Position numbers and translations under genes: made by a program. A stretch of 64,000 bases of DNA, taken from NCBI GenBank assembly GCA_025769875.1, contig JAGFNK010000198.1, positions 1 to 64,000 on the forward strand, written 5' to 3'. This document shows positions 1 through 11,137 of the stretch, piece after piece (the stretch's first letter is position 1; each line of letters opens with the position of its first letter). The notes under the pieces are model-generated. The model ran no database searches, was not told the origin of the DNA, and saw only the letters and a list, made by a program, of their open reading frames with translations. Source of the DNA: Russula earlei (taxonomy: Eukaryota > Basidiomycota > Agaricomycetes > Russulales > Russulaceae).

Positions 1-513
1 CCTTACCTATGCTTTGGTGACTCATCTCTGCTTACTCATCTGTGCTTACTTCTGCTTAGTGATTTGCTTAACGATTTGATTACTGATTGCTTACCGATTG
101 ATTACTCACTGGTTGTCATTTGATGACAGATACTAGGAAAGGATGACTCATGTGTGAGTCATTTCTGACACATTTGAATCGCACTTTATGTTTTTGGATA
201 CTACTGGTTTTTAGCTATGTGTACCCCAAGTTTCGTACAAATCAGATCCGCTGATGTCGAGATATTGTATAAATACTCTGCTGTACCAAGAAGTTGAGCC
301 TTATGCTCGACTTACTCTCTCAACAAGATAATACCATCTTGTCAAACTTTCTGAACAAACTCAAGTGATCACTCTAAGTGAAAGAGGTCCCTCTCTTCTC
401 TTACCTATTCTCTTCCTGAGATAATATCAAAGGATTCGAAGTCTAGGGCTTGAACTATATATCAAGCAACTCTTTCACTAAGAGTCAGTAATAAGATCAG
501 GCAGATCTTAACA
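1..513 (+). repeat. 5' LTR (family E) of gypsy I, cut by window start
   Basis: This is a retrotransposon LTR. Its reverse complement recurs at 5831-6350, where the complete copy is 520 bp with TG/CA ends; here about 25 bp of the 5' end lies outside the window. The 3' end is ...CTTAACA at 513. A TATA-like TATAAATA lies at 268-275 on the + strand, and + strand coding sequence begins about 100 bp downstream, so I read it as the 5' LTR of the + strand element that follows. No clear tRNA primer site follows it. Confidence 0.75.
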
Positions 514-616
514 CTCCCCCACTCTTGTCACTACCCCCCTACATCTTCCTTCTCCTTTCCAACCAAGTCCACAGGCCACTTACCAGCTCCTCACTGAGAA
601 CTTTGACCCCATCAAC

Positions 617-1354
617 ATGTCATCACCCCTCAGCATCATTAACTCCCCAGTAGTTCCTCCATCTTCCCCTATCACCACCCAGCCTATTCCAGGTGACTTC
701 ATCCCAATTGGCACCCCCCCACCAACACAGAGCGAGCAACAGCAAGAGGACCATCCTCCCTTGCCTAAAGGCTTCCTTGATCACCCCCTTTTCGGTTCCA
801 CCCTCACCAATACTTCATCCTTCCCACCACCAATCGTTCCCATGAGCAGTGGCGACCCCTCCACAACTTAAACTACCAAGATTGCTTATCACACATCCCT
901 ACCACAGAACAGTTAAATCATCACACCTTCACCAACACCTACACCACTGCCTTCCGTGCACACATCGTCCACACTTTTGTGGTAGAACCCTCCAACACTG
1001 CCCTTGCTGCGCAGTATAATCTCACCCCCTTTTGGCATCTGTTCCTCTGAAGGAATACATGCCCTGGATGCTGACTTCCCCCTTGGGCGCCTCACATATG
1101 TCCTTAACACTTCTTTGTTCAGAAAGCTTCTTACCTTACCCCCCATTTACTGTCCTGCATACAAAGGCTCCTTTTGCTTATCTATGGTACAAGACTTCTT
1201 GGATGGACATCTAGCCTTTGTGTATGGTTACTTACACTTTGAGGAAGGAAGTAACCATGTATCCTTGTGCTATTACTCAACCTACATGGTTGACACAATA
1301 CATTTTAACCCTCAACTACTTCGCTTCTGCTTTTTGCCTTGTGTCCCTGCCAAC
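617..1354 (+). pseudogene. N-terminal Pro-rich region of gypsy I, frame-broken
   Basis: The ATG at 617 opens an 84-codon Pro/Ser/Thr-rich stretch (residues such as PVVPPSSPITTQPIPGDFIP) that stops at 869-871. The same style of sequence continues in another frame from about 874 (NYQDCLSHIPTTEQ...), then with TGA and TAG stops up to the solo LTR at 1355. Its position just after the LTR, and continuation beyond 1982 and 5690, mark it as the 5' coding part of gypsy I. Function is unknown; a gag-type N-terminus is the likeliest reading. Confidence 0.5.
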
Positions 1355-1976
1355 TATTACGGCATCGTGGCCATAAGAGCGTTAGCTCAGAGTTCAGTGG
1401 GGCCAAGTCCCTGTGACTTGGTTCAAGGGTTCAGTGGGGCCAGCTCAAAGAGACCGGATCAAAGGTTTAGCGTCTCAAGGCTGAGTCAGACAATGACTCA
1501 GTCTGCAGACAGAGTTGATCTTCTGGTTTTGCAGAAGAGGAGGATGATGAGAGGGAGACAGAGGAGGAAGAGGAACACAAGGGTTCCTTGAGGTGTGCTC
1601 AGGTCAAGCAAGATGAAAGCCAGCACAACACAAGTTGTGATTGAGAGACAATACAGGGCAAAGGGGATGCGACAGGAAATGGGACAAAGCTAAGCTTGGG
1701 GCATTCCCCAGCTTCTACAGGCACTTAAATACTGTATGTAGCAAGGCTGTACAGTACCATAAGCGGAACAATAGATAAAGGTGAACCAATAGCAAAAGTA
1801 ACTTAACAATAGTTGAAACACAATAAGTGAAACACAGTAAGTGAAACACAATAGATGAAACAATAAGGGACCATCAGCATCAAGGGATGAAACGGTAACT
1901 GAGGGGACAAGGGTGACAAAAGAGAACAGTGATGAAAGAGATTATGGACAAACCGACAAGGGGGTAGACCACAACA
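1355..1976 (-). repeat. solo LTR, family A
   Basis: A 622-bp LTR of the chromovirus found complete at 27601-35511, flanked by the 5-bp duplication CCAAC (1350-1354 and 1977-1981). The first base pair has changed from TG to TA. It holds three copies of the 14-bp tandem motif GAAACACARTAAGT that varies in number between LTRs of this family. Orientation is set by the coding strand of the full-length copy. It was left by LTR-LTR recombination inside the gypsy I coding region. Confidence 0.92.
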
Positions 1977-2364
1977 CCAACCGTCTTGAGTTGATCGAGA
2001 ATTATCATTTACAGACCATAAATCTTGCGCATGGTTCTTAACAAGTAAGGCCCATGATACCAACCGAGAATTCTTGAACTTTGAACTTGAACTTGAATTT
2101 CAGGATTTTCCAGGAGTGACTGGTGTGACCAGTGTGATATAAGTGACATTGCATATGATAAACTAATATGTTTTTTTCTAATATGAGTTTTTATTTGCTT
2201 GTGATTTGCATATTCACGTATTGTGATTGCAGCCATGACTGGGAACTGACTCAGTCTGCTGTGTCCGCTGAATGTTGCCGAGACATACTGTAGGGCCCAG
2301 ATCCATGCACATGGAGCAAGAGATTTTTGAAGAGGAAATGGAAAATCTTTTTTTGAAAAAAACA

Positions 2365-3658
2365 CTATTCAATAACACGTTCTGCGCAGTCCCTCTGAAT
2401 TCTCTGATACTGCTCCCACATGTCATCAGCAATTTCATCTTGCCTGATATTTGCTTGCTCCCTCTCATGCTGCATCACAGGGCCTGTTCCAAGTTCACCA
2501 GGCAGCGCTTCCTCTTCTTGTGCATCCATCTGGAGGGCAGCCACTTGGTCGTCAAAGGTGCCAATCTCCCTAGAGTCATATGCATGAATAAGATTGTGAA
2601 GTGCTGCAAGCACACATGGGACGCGTGCTTGAACTCCCATGTCATACTCATGGGGTTGTGAGAGAATGTTGAAACGCCGCTTGAGAATTCCAAAAATGCG
2701 TTCAATGACATTGCGAGCTTGGGCATGACACAAATTGAACAGCTCCTTGGGTGTGCGTGGCCTAGGACAAACATCAGTAAGACAACTTGAAAGTAAGACA
2801 ACAAAGACTCACCTTGTGTGAGCATGGCCCCATTCAGCTAGATGGTACCACATGCCTTGATAAGGGGTGAGAAGTACATCTGACAAGGCAAAACCCGCAT
2901 CACCAAGATAATACTCCCCCCTTGGGACACAAAGATCAGAATGACATGCTGCATGAAAAAGTGTGGCATCAGCAGTGGAACCCTCCCAACCAGTCAGCAG
3001 GTAGGTGAAGCAGAGGTCAAATGAGCATCCTACGAGGCAGTTCTGCATGAGACCTCCTTTGTGGTTCCTTGCCGCATCACGCTCTGCAGCAGTGGCAAAA
3101 CAGCCGATATGTGTACCATTGATAGCACCCAGCATGTCCTTGAGAAATGGAAAGAATTTGGGGTTGCTTTGGATAAAGGGGTGAGGGGGTGAATTGGCAT
3201 TGGGAAGGTGCACAAATGTGGTAGAAGGGAGGGCTTGAGAGAATCCCTAGAATTTTTTTAAAATACCTAGCTATCCATCAGAAGACATGTGAAAGAAACC
3301 TGAGAGATACTTACTTTGAAATGGTGCAGGGTGACTGCTGAAAACGCTCTCCAACATGTGTCAATGGCAGCCCTGTGACAGCTGTATAAAGGAAGATAGC
3401 AATTTGTTCTTTGACTCGGATGTGTTGTGATGATGAGATACCAAGTCATTGGAGGATCCACAGGAGGATGATAAATACTTTTTTAAGCACCCCAAGCTCA
3501 GTCTGAATGCACTCTGGATGGCCAGTGAGTAGGTCCTTAACCCACTTAGCCCCAGTGTATGAAGATGTGTGATATGGGATAGGAGGACGATAGAGGGGCT
3601 CAAGGAGCTCAAGTAATGCTTGGCAGCAAAGTAGGAGAACAGTTGACATATTTAACAT
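2365..3658 (-). pseudogene. Harbinger transposase (DDE_Tnp_4), inactivated
   Basis: The protein reads from about 3658 down to 2365: an N-terminal helical part (EPLYRPPIPYHTSS, then WVKDLLTGHPECIQTELGV), a HTH-like segment (HVGERFQQSPCTISK), then the nuclease core with AINGTHI, LTGWEGSTADATLF, YYLGDAGF and the C-terminal ARNVIERIFGILKRRF signature. A canonical 51-bp intron (GTGAGT...CCTAG) at 2762-2812 joins EWGHAHTR to PRTPKELFNL. A second GT-AG intron lies near 3265-3310. Frameshifts occur near 3400 and 3220. The first catalytic Asp of the family's IDGTH motif is Asn here, so the enzyme is predicted dead even without the frame breaks. Confidence 0.88.
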
Positions 3659-3858
3659 GACATAGAGCCATTGGTGTCGCCATTGTACCCATTGCTGATG
3701 AGGGTTATTGGGCAGCTTGAGCGAGGGAGGGGACAACAATGGGGACAAAGCATGCAACTTTTTGACAAAACTGTTTTTTGGCACATCACATGTAATTTCA
3801 CAATATGTGAAATATTTATTTGGATACACATACATGACACAACAACACAAATCATCGC

Positions 3859-5456
3859 TTATGCTTGCTTCACTTTCTCCACCAGATTACATATGTATCC
3901 ACGTGCAAACTCACGTGATGACTCCACAGATATGAGCGTGAGGTAGCCATCCACCTCTCCAATGCTGCAATTGGCAAACAGGGATAATGCTGGGAAAATA
4001 TCATCAGTTGGCAACCAACAACCACTTGTGATATCCTTGATATCACTGGTAAGGTGTTGGACTGCCAGTGTCTGACATGCATACTCGGGAAATGCCAAAA
4101 ATCCAGGTATGGTATCACCTGCGAGTGCGGGTGTGGGTGTGGGTGTGGGTGTGGGTGCAGGTGTGGGTGTGGGTGTGGGTGCAGGTGTGGGTGTGGGTGC
4201 AGGTGTGGGTGTGGGTGCAGGGTGTGGGTGTGGGTGCAGGTGTGGGTGTGGGTGCAGGTGTGGGTGTGGGTGCAGGTGTGGGTGTGGGTGCAGGTGTGGG
4301 TGTGGGTGCAGGTGTGGGTGTGGGTGCAGGTGTGGGTGTGGGTGCAGGTGTGGGTGTGGGTGCAGGTGTGGGTGTGGGTGCAGGTGTGGGTGTGGGTGCA
4401 GGTGTGGGTGTGGGTGCAGGTGTGGGTGTGGGTGCAGGTGTGGGTGTGGGTGCAGGTGTGGGTGTGGGTGCAGGTGTGGGTGTGGGTGCAGGTGTGGGTG
4501 TGGGTGCAGGTGTGGGTGTGGGTGTGGGTGTGGGTGTGGGTGCTAGTGCATGTGCAGGTGCAAATTGAGGCATGGGCGGGGAGAGACCAAGAGAATGGAC
4601 AGTCGAGTCAAAGACATCAACAACTCTGTTCATGACCACTGTAACACCCATGAGAGCAGACACCATGGTGTCACCCTTCTGTTTTTTAGCTGAAGATGTT
4701 TTGGACATCAGGATATCATCAATGTGAGGTGATTTACGCTTGTTGGTTACAAAGTCGAATGAGGTATTTGATGGTGAAGTCGATGCCCTCCTGCTGCTGC
4801 CAACTTGAGACAAATCAGGGGTCAGGTGAGCAGGAGTAGGTGGCTGGGATGGAGCATGCTCAGCACAAGGTGTTGGCTGCAAAGCCCAGTATGCATGTTT
4901 GCCTTTAGTTTTTGTTCCTTATAGAGATTCCATGGCCTTGCAATGTGGCCAGCCCTTGTGGTGGAACTTCTTGACCGCTGGTTTGTCCTACTAAAGTAAG
5001 ATATTGTTGACAAATCTGCAGTTACAGATGCACCATGACCAGCTCATCATACACTGCCTGATTTTGATTTTCTGCTGATATGTCCATTCGTGTCACATCA
5101 TCCCAAGCCACACCAGACGTATTTTTGTTTGCTGAGATGGTGTCCCAGTTGGTCTTCATCTAGTTGAATGGTGTCAGTGTTGAGGTGTAGTGAAAAGAGG
5201 AAACATGTACCCTTTTCCACTTCATCTTGCATGAGCTCAGAGTTTTGAAGCCACCCTTCTTACAAAGGGACCTAATTTGACTGGCCACCTCATTGAAGAC
5301 TTGATCCTTGAACATAGCATTGGACATCATTTTGTCCTTGTGCTCCAAGAGGAAGTTTAAGAACTTGGCTTCCTCCTCAGTCATCCATCTTGCCTTGATA
5401 TCTGCTTGGGGTTTTTCTGCAGAGGAACCAGAGCTTCTTGACAAGCAGGTCTGCAT
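3859..5456 (-). pseudogene. Harbinger Myb/SANT-like DNA-binding protein with (APTPTP)n tract
   Basis: This is the second gene of the Harbinger element, thought in this superfamily to bind the element ends and help transposase enter the nucleus. From the start near 5456, a Myb/SANT-like domain reads RWMTEEEAKFLNFLLEHKD ... FKTLSSCKMKWKR, then a 51-bp GT-AG intron (5160-5210), then MKTNWDTIS and GVAWDD. After a broken stretch come a Pro-rich region, a long APTPTP repeat (minus strand of 4123-4545) and a C-terminal helical domain (4098-3859). One extra G at about 4220-4222 shifts the frame inside the repeat; ignoring it, the tract reads directly into the C-terminal domain. Stops also lie near 5032 and 4990. 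Confidence 0.8.
4123..4545. repeat. 18-bp minisatellite (GGTGTGGGTGTGGGTGCA)n
   Basis: About 20 near-perfect 18-bp units, flanked by shorter GTGGGT runs, lie inside the Harbinger accessory gene and encode APTPTP on the minus strand. The 18-bp period keeps the frame, so copy-number change is tolerated. One unit is 19 bp (extra G at 4220-4222) and breaks the frame. Confidence 0.95.
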
Positions 5457-5830
5457 GGGAGGTGATGATCAGGATCAGGAAAATAAAGTGTGGGATGATG
5501 CCAAAGTGAAGGTGAAAAAGGTACTGACAAAGGGCTTACACATGTGCAATCACACACAAATACACGAATATGCAAATATGCAAATCACAAGCAAATATCA
5601 CACTGGTCACACCAGTCACTCCCGGAAAATCCCAAAATTCAAGTTCAAGTTTGAAGTTCAAGAATTCTTGGTTGGTATCATGGGCCTAAGAACCATCCTT
5701 GTAATGCTTCAATAAAGATTGAATAAAGTGTTATCTTTGTCTTAAAAGTGCCCTGAGAATATGCCTTAAAGGAAGACAAAGAAGAAGACACTATCACTAG
5801 ACATGTCTTAAGTCTAAATCACTATTGAAC

Positions 5831-6350
5831 TGTTAAAATCTGACTGATCTTGTTACCAACTCTTAGTGAAAGAGTTGCTTGATATAGTTCAAGCACTAGA
5901 CTCTGAGTCCATTGATATTATCTTAGGAAGAGTAGATGTAAGAGAAAAGAGGGGCCTCTTTCACTTAGAGTGACAACTTGAGTTTTAGAGAGGTTAACAA
6001 GGTAGTTATTCCTTGTAAGAAAGTAAGTTGAGCGTAAGGCTTGACTTCCTGATACCACAGAGTATTTATACAATATCTTGACAACGGCTGATCCAATTTG
6101 TACAACACTTGGGGTGCACATAGCTGAGAACCAGTAGTATCCGAAACTGTAGAGCGCAATTTGAGAGTGTTAGAAATGACTCACACGTGAGTCATCCTTT
6201 CCTAGTATCTGTCATCAAATGGTAAGCAATGAGTAATCAATCAGTAAGCAATCACTAGGCAAATCACTAAGCAAGAGTAAGCACAGATGAGTAAGCAGGG
6301 ATGAGTCACCAAAGCAAAGGTAAAAAGACAAGAACGCAAGAATCCTAACA
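5831..6350 (-). repeat. solo LTR, family E, reversed
   Basis: A complete 520-bp LTR, the reverse complement of the one at 1-513, flanked by the target duplication TGAAC (5826-5830 and 6351-6355). The gypsy I frame (…HVLSLNHY before, TWASTAFPDTT after) continues across it, showing insertion into coding sequence. The inverted arrangement with 1-513 is therefore two independent insertions of one family, not the ends of a DNA transposon. Confidence 0.9.
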
Positions 6351-6355
6351 TGAAC

Positions 6356-8329
6356 CTGGGCCTCCACAGCATTCCCTGACACCACCTTAACCAACCTACA
6401 CAATGTACTGGGAATTGAACCACCCCATGAAGACTTCCCTCACCTTATTGTCAAAGAATTCCTTGAAGTCTTACCATTTGGACAACTCTTAAGCCATGAC
6501 GAACATGCATTATATCTTGAAATCCTTAGTCGACTCCTGTCACCAGCATGACAACAATTATTATATTGGCACCTTGTTCAAGCAAAAAACATTCGAGGAC
6601 AACCAGTTGACTACCACTCCCTATGCTCCAGCGAATGAAACCTCTGTACCAGGATCATTCAACCATGCCATCATCTCATTATTCATTCTCTAAGAACAGG
6701 ATATTGTCTGTTCTATTTGGCTTGGACATATATCAGCTACTATCACCTCACAGTCCAGTTCTACCACCTGCATCTTAACAGGATACAAAGGGAAAATCAA
6801 TCTTACATTCAACTTGCTATTGTACCAGGAATACACAACACCTTTGACTGGGAAACTAACTCTTGGTTATATGACACAGACTACAATCAACCTTGGGCAA
6901 TTACTAGCCCAGATGCCTCATATACTGCTCCTCCTGTGTATTATTCAGTTCCAGCAATCCTAGAAGCCTTAAGCCTTGCCCCTTGATCCCTCACAACAAT
7001 TCAAACTATGGTCCCAACCAGCCAAGAACATTGGTCCACTAGTACAGAAGACACTGAGTCAAATCTGTGGACAACAAGGTGTAACTGCAAAACAGAGTAT
7101 TGCATGTGCGGCTATTGACCAGATACACCTCCTACTCCTGACAGAATTACCTTGTGGACACCAGGCAATTATCACCTCCCATTTCAGTAATTCTGGCTCC
7201 TCAACACAGAAGACACACATCGTCTCAGCGAGCTCCCTCTAGAGAAACAGTTCTCAACACCAGAGAATTCCTTGTTGAAAGATCATTACCTCCTACTCCC
7301 CCTGATGCCTACATACCCTTATTTACCAGCCGTATTCCTACACCTGTCATACCTCCCCAACCCTTTGCAGTACTTTTTGTCGAATCCCCTGACAGTATCA
7401 ATTTAGAAATACTGAACTACACTCCTATCTACCAGAACAATCTTTGTTAGCCCTAAACCTACCTACACGATCAAAGAGGGAACTACTTGAATTCAAGAAC
7501 TATTGTATGCAAGCTTGGCATCTAAGAATGACACACTTTGTAGTGTATCAACATCCCACTAGAGAGATAAACGACTTTGCTATCTCACCAGTGGAATTCG
7601 AAGGATACTTGTGGAAGACCTGAGTAGTCTTAACACAAAGTAGCATCACCAAAGAATACTCCCGAATCCACTTAAGAAAACACCAAGGAAGACCTGACAC
7701 CATTCGACTAAAACCAGCCTACACCATCACATACCCTTGGAACAATGGTCATTGGACTATAACCGTCATCTAAACTTATGAGCACTAGATGAGACATTAC
7801 TGACGATGAAGAAAATCTAATCCCACTTTTATTTGAAAACCTCAGCTACGACATCCAAGACCACTGTTATCAAGGAAAGTTTGCAGGTGCATCTATTATC
7901 AATCATGGAAATCTTTCAGAGACTTGGTTATATGAAGACAACAACAACAAAGTTACCACTGCTCAACTTAAAGCAGCAGCCCCAGGAGCAGAGAATGTTG
8001 AAGAATTCAATCCCTATACCTTTACAGGTCTCTTCCTAGACAAACCAGTCAAGTGGAGTTGCTCTAGAAGGCATTGGGTTTACTACAACAACCAAGAAGT
8101 CAATTTTACTGCCAGAACAACACAAGAAGTTACTACTATCCTAGGAACTGCACCAAGTGTTCAAAGTGCTACTCCAGGACCCTCCACCTGACGAAATACT
8201 CAACAACCCACTCCTCATACAGTTAGCAATGCACCACAAACAATACCTTGAGCACTCACTCCAACTAGAATCCAACTACAAGGCTCGGCCCCACCTATTG
8301 TTACAACCACAACAACTCAGAATCCCACC
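6356..8329 (+). pseudogene. gypsy I upstream ORF (gag-like region), heavily decayed
   Basis: One frame reads NLHNVLGIEPPHEDF, VKEFLEVLPFGQLLSHDEHA and later VPGIHNTFDWETNSWLYDTD, with TGA stops (for example the codon at about 6524) at places that would be CGA. Further on the frame changes and fragments such as KRELLEFKNYCMQAWHLRM appear. No database family is recognised. Its position upstream of gag matches the extra N-terminal ORF seen in the other gypsy family of this window. No other gene is visible in this stretch. Confidence 0.5.
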
Positions 8330-8887
8330 ATGTCAAACAATCCACACCTTGTAGGAACTGCACCAGAACCCTTTGATGGAAAGGCTGATAATGCAGAAGC
8401 CATTTGGGCAGCCTTAGCCAATTATTACTACATCAATGGCAACTCCATTATGGATGAAAGCAAGAAAGTTGCTGCTGCACTAACCCACTTTAAAGTAGGA
8501 ACACCTGCTGGAGCATGGGCCAGAGAACAGACCACTAAAGCTATGGCTCAAACAGTAGCAGACTACAGATCATGGGACAACTTCAAGAAAGCCTTTGCCG
8601 ATCATTTCATCCCTGCAGAAGCAGAATTGGCCTCTGCTAACACCATGCACACCTATTATCAACAAAAACTACCATTCAATGAATGGTATCAGAAATGGTC
8701 ACACCATGCATCACAAGCTACCACTGATGAGAGGACGAAGATGTACGCATTCAGGAAGAACATTAATCCAGCCCTACATCAGAAGATATTGGGAATCACA
8801 TGGACACCAACTACACTTGCAGCCCTTGTCAAAGCAGCAAGAGAATTTGACAACCTATTCCACCTATACAATTCCACAGCCTTTTGA
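8330..8887 (+). pseudogene. gypsy I gag (retrotransposon capsid)
   Basis: A 185-codon open stretch with the fungal gypsy capsid pattern: EPFDGKADNAEAIWAALANYY, then AAALTHFKVGTPAGAWA, DNFKKAFADHFIPAEAELAS, MHTYYQQKLPFNEWYQKW and RKNINPALHQKILGIT. Gag would form the particle that packages element RNA. The chosen ATG (8330) follows a Pro/Gln-rich low-complexity run. The frame stops at 8885-8887, and downstream gag (zinc knuckle) continues in broken form. Confidence 0.8.
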
Positions 8888-9300
8888 GGAGGATGCTCTG
8901 TGCATGCCCAAGGATTAAACACTCAAGGATTGGACAATCCCTTGGAAATTAACTTGTACCAAGGAGAACCTAATGAATGACCCTGGGAATCCAGAAGTGA
9001 AAGGAAACCCCTTACAGATACAGAGAAAGAGTTTTGACACAAGAACAACCTCTGTTATTACTGTGGAAAGAAGAACTATATGGTGAACCAATGTAGAGCA
9101 AAGAAAGCAGCCCAAGGACATCAAAGACAAGGTTCTCGTCCCCAAACAGTCAGAGCTACTACTATCCAAGATGAAAACATCAAACCTGCACAAGAAGAAC
9201 CCATTCCTGTCGCATTGTTGACAACTTGGAGGGAAACACTTGCAGACTCAATCCTCTGCCCAAGATCTGCTCCCATGGATTTTTAATTGGGCCCCCTTTT
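8888..9300 (+). pseudogene. gypsy I gag C-terminus with damaged zinc knuckle
   Basis: Around 9045-9100 a CCHC zinc knuckle is recognisable as CYYCGKKNYMVNQC, where the histidine ligand is replaced by tyrosine (CAT to TAT would do it). Basic residues follow (RAKKAAQGHQRQGS), as expected for an RNA-binding tail. Several stops interrupt the stretch. Confidence 0.65.
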
Positions 9301-9372
9301 GCACCGAGAAGGGATGTGGTCCAAATCAGTATGATACAAAGAGAAATCAATTACCCAAAAGTTTTTACCAAG

Positions 9373-9745
9373 AATATTCATTCCCTATCCATTGCCTTAA
9401 AAGTTAATCTTGTGGTGAAGATGAGTGGCAAAGAAATCAGTGTAAGAGCCCTACTTGACAGTGGGGCAGAAGGAATGATAATCCATGAGCGATTTGCACA
9501 AAGACACCACCTGCACCTCTGAACTATGACCAAACCCTTGCCAGCACAAAATGTGGATGGAACACAAAATGCCAATGGACTAATACATTTTAGCACCATC
9601 CAAAGACTTTGTATTCAAGCACACACAGGTGCTACTCATGATGAAAAAGCAGAATTCCTTGTCACTAACGTTGGAGATCATGACATCATCCTAGGAACAG
9701 ATTGGCTATGACACCACAACCCAGATATCGATTGGGCAAAAGATA
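9373..9745 (+). pseudogene. gypsy I retropepsin-like protease
   Basis: The aspartic protease core reads LLDSGAEGMIIHERFAQRH, with the DSGA active-site motif, followed by the family's C-terminal flap region ending DIILGTDWL. Two in-frame TGA codons (9520-9522 and 9709-9711) stand where related elements have arginine, as in TDWLR-H-NP. The mariner at 9746 cuts the sequence just after IDWAKDT. Confidence 0.8.
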
Positions 9746-9961
9746 CAGTGACCCAAAAAACTGTTCAAATGTTTTGTACATTTTCATTGTATTAACCATA
9801 TCTAGAGAACCACTGCAGCTAATAATATGTAACTAGGTTTGTTTTCAAGCTCTAATCATAGCTTTGTAATGGTATACTTTATACAACATAAGCATAATTA
9901 TTTAGGAAGATATAAGGTATGTTTGCTGGTGAACCAATTTGAACAGTTTTTTGGCCTTGGT
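9746..9961 (+). repeat. left TIR of the mariner
   Basis: The 216-bp left arm contains the outer motif CAAAAAACTGTTCAAAT and, near its inner end (about 9937-9953), the same motif in the opposite orientation. The right arm repeats this design, so each arm carries two inverted half sites. Confidence 0.85.
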
Positions 9962-10105
9962 TAGTGAATTCATTATTTCTCAGATTGAGATTCATATTCT
10001 TTCCCCAGAGGGCTAAAATTAAACATGGAGGTCATGTGACCTATAATAAACTCAAACCATGTGCAAATAAGCCAAAACAGCTGCTTCTTCTTCACCAACA
10101 CCATC

Positions 10106-11112
10106 ATGAAGTCTCTTCTTCCTCATGAAGTCAACTACATCATCTCCCTTCTCCAGGCCAACCATTCAGTTCATAACATTGCCAAGGCAGCACACAGAAG
10201 CATTGGTTCAATCACCAACATTTGCCAGAAATACCTTCCTGACCTTCCAAAGTCCTCTGGAGGTCATCCTTCCAAGCTCTCTAACCTTGACATCCACTTT
10301 GCCACATGCCTTCTTAGCTCTGGAGAAGCAGATATTGCTCCTCAGGTTGCTAGAAGGTTGGAGGTCATCAAAGAGTCCACTATCTCCAATCAGACCATTC
10401 GAAACTACCTTAACAAGGCAGGCTTGAAGGCAGTTACAAAGAAGAAGAGGCCTTACCTTAAACCAAGTCACCATAGGGCCAGAAAAGACTTTGCAGAAAA
10501 GTACCTATACTAGACTGTGGAGGACTGGAAGAGGGTAATTTGGTCAGATGAGACCAAAATCAATTATATGGGCTCAGATGGGCTTGGAAAAAAAGAGGAG
10601 AGCACCTTTCTGAATGCCTTGTTCAGCCAACAGTCAAAAATGAAGGAGGTTCCTTGATGTTGTGTGGCTGCATGTCTTGGGAAGGAGTTGGGCATGCAGC
10701 AAAGATTGATGGAAGGATGGATGCTGAATTTTATTGCAGCATTTTGGAGGATGAACTACTTGCATCTATCAAGTATTTCAAGAAGAAATGCAAAGATACC
10801 CTCTTTCAACAGGACAATGCCTCTATCCACAAGAGCAGGCTTGCCACATCTTGGTTCCAAGACCACAGAATTCAGGTCATGGACTGGCCAGCTCAATTCC
10901 CAGACCTCAATCCTATTGAGCATCTTTGGGCTCATCTCAAAAAGAAGCTTGCAGCTTATCCAACACCCCCTAAGAGAATCAATGAACTTTGGGAGTGCAC
11001 ACAGCTGGAATGGGAGGCCATTGATCAAACTGTTGTGCAGAATTTGATAGAAAGTATGTCTAGGAGGGTGGAAGAGGTGTTCAAAGCAAATGGAGGATAC
11101 ACAAACTACTAA
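10106..11112 (+). pseudogene. Tc1/mariner DD34E transposase, frame-broken
   Basis: The ATG at 10106 starts a protein with an N-terminal HTH (LPHEVNYIISLLQANHSVHNI), a second basic HTH region (KKKRPYLKPSHHRARKDFA), and the DDE core: WSDETKIN, FQQDNASIHKSRLA and PAQFPDLNPIEHLWAHL. There are exactly 34 residues between the second Asp and the Glu, so it is DD34E, and all three catalytic residues are present. It is broken by TAG at 10511-10513 (probably TGG originally) and by a frameshift near 10570-10590, where one copy of a 10-bp direct repeat appears to be lost. The protein would cut and paste the element at TA sites. Confidence 0.92.
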
Positions 11113-11137
11113 CTTTTGGCATATACCCTATTTAGAT

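Larger units (their letters stand above)
2049..5686 (-). mobile_element. PIF/Harbinger DNA transposon, 3638 bp
   Basis: Terminal inverted repeats of roughly 90 bp begin GGCCCATGATACCAACC; the right end at 5600-5686 is the complement of the left at 2049-2140. The element is flanked by a 3-bp duplication TAA (2046-2048, 5687-5689), typical of PIF/Harbinger. It carries the two usual genes, a DDE_Tnp_4-type transposase and a Myb/SANT-like DNA-binding partner, both on the minus strand. It lies inside gypsy I, whose reading frame resumes at 5690. Confidence 0.93.

Noticed and set aside
514..530. Complement of CTCCCCCACTC as a polypurine tract, making 1-513 the 3' LTR of a minus-strand element
   Set aside because: It resembles the tracts beside the copia LTRs, but coding sequence to the right and the TATA-like box are on the + strand, and no minus-strand retroelement genes follow.
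1004..1591. 195-codon + ORF
   Set aside because: It runs from decayed gypsy sequence into the solo LTR inserted at 1355, so the fused frame is accidental.
4123..4545. CRISPR-like array
   Set aside because: The 18-bp units are contiguous with no spacers; it is a coding minisatellite.
4068..4635. Val/Trp/Gly- and Cys/Gly-rich + strand ORFs across the minisatellite
   Set aside because: All frames of an 18-bp repeat stay open; only the minus frame connects to conserved domains.
1..6350. 1-513 and 5831-6350 as terminal inverted repeats of one DNA transposon
   Set aside because: The second copy is a complete 520-bp LTR with TG/CA ends and its own TGAAC duplication, and gypsy I coding sequence reads across it. 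The inverted arrangement is two separate LTRs.
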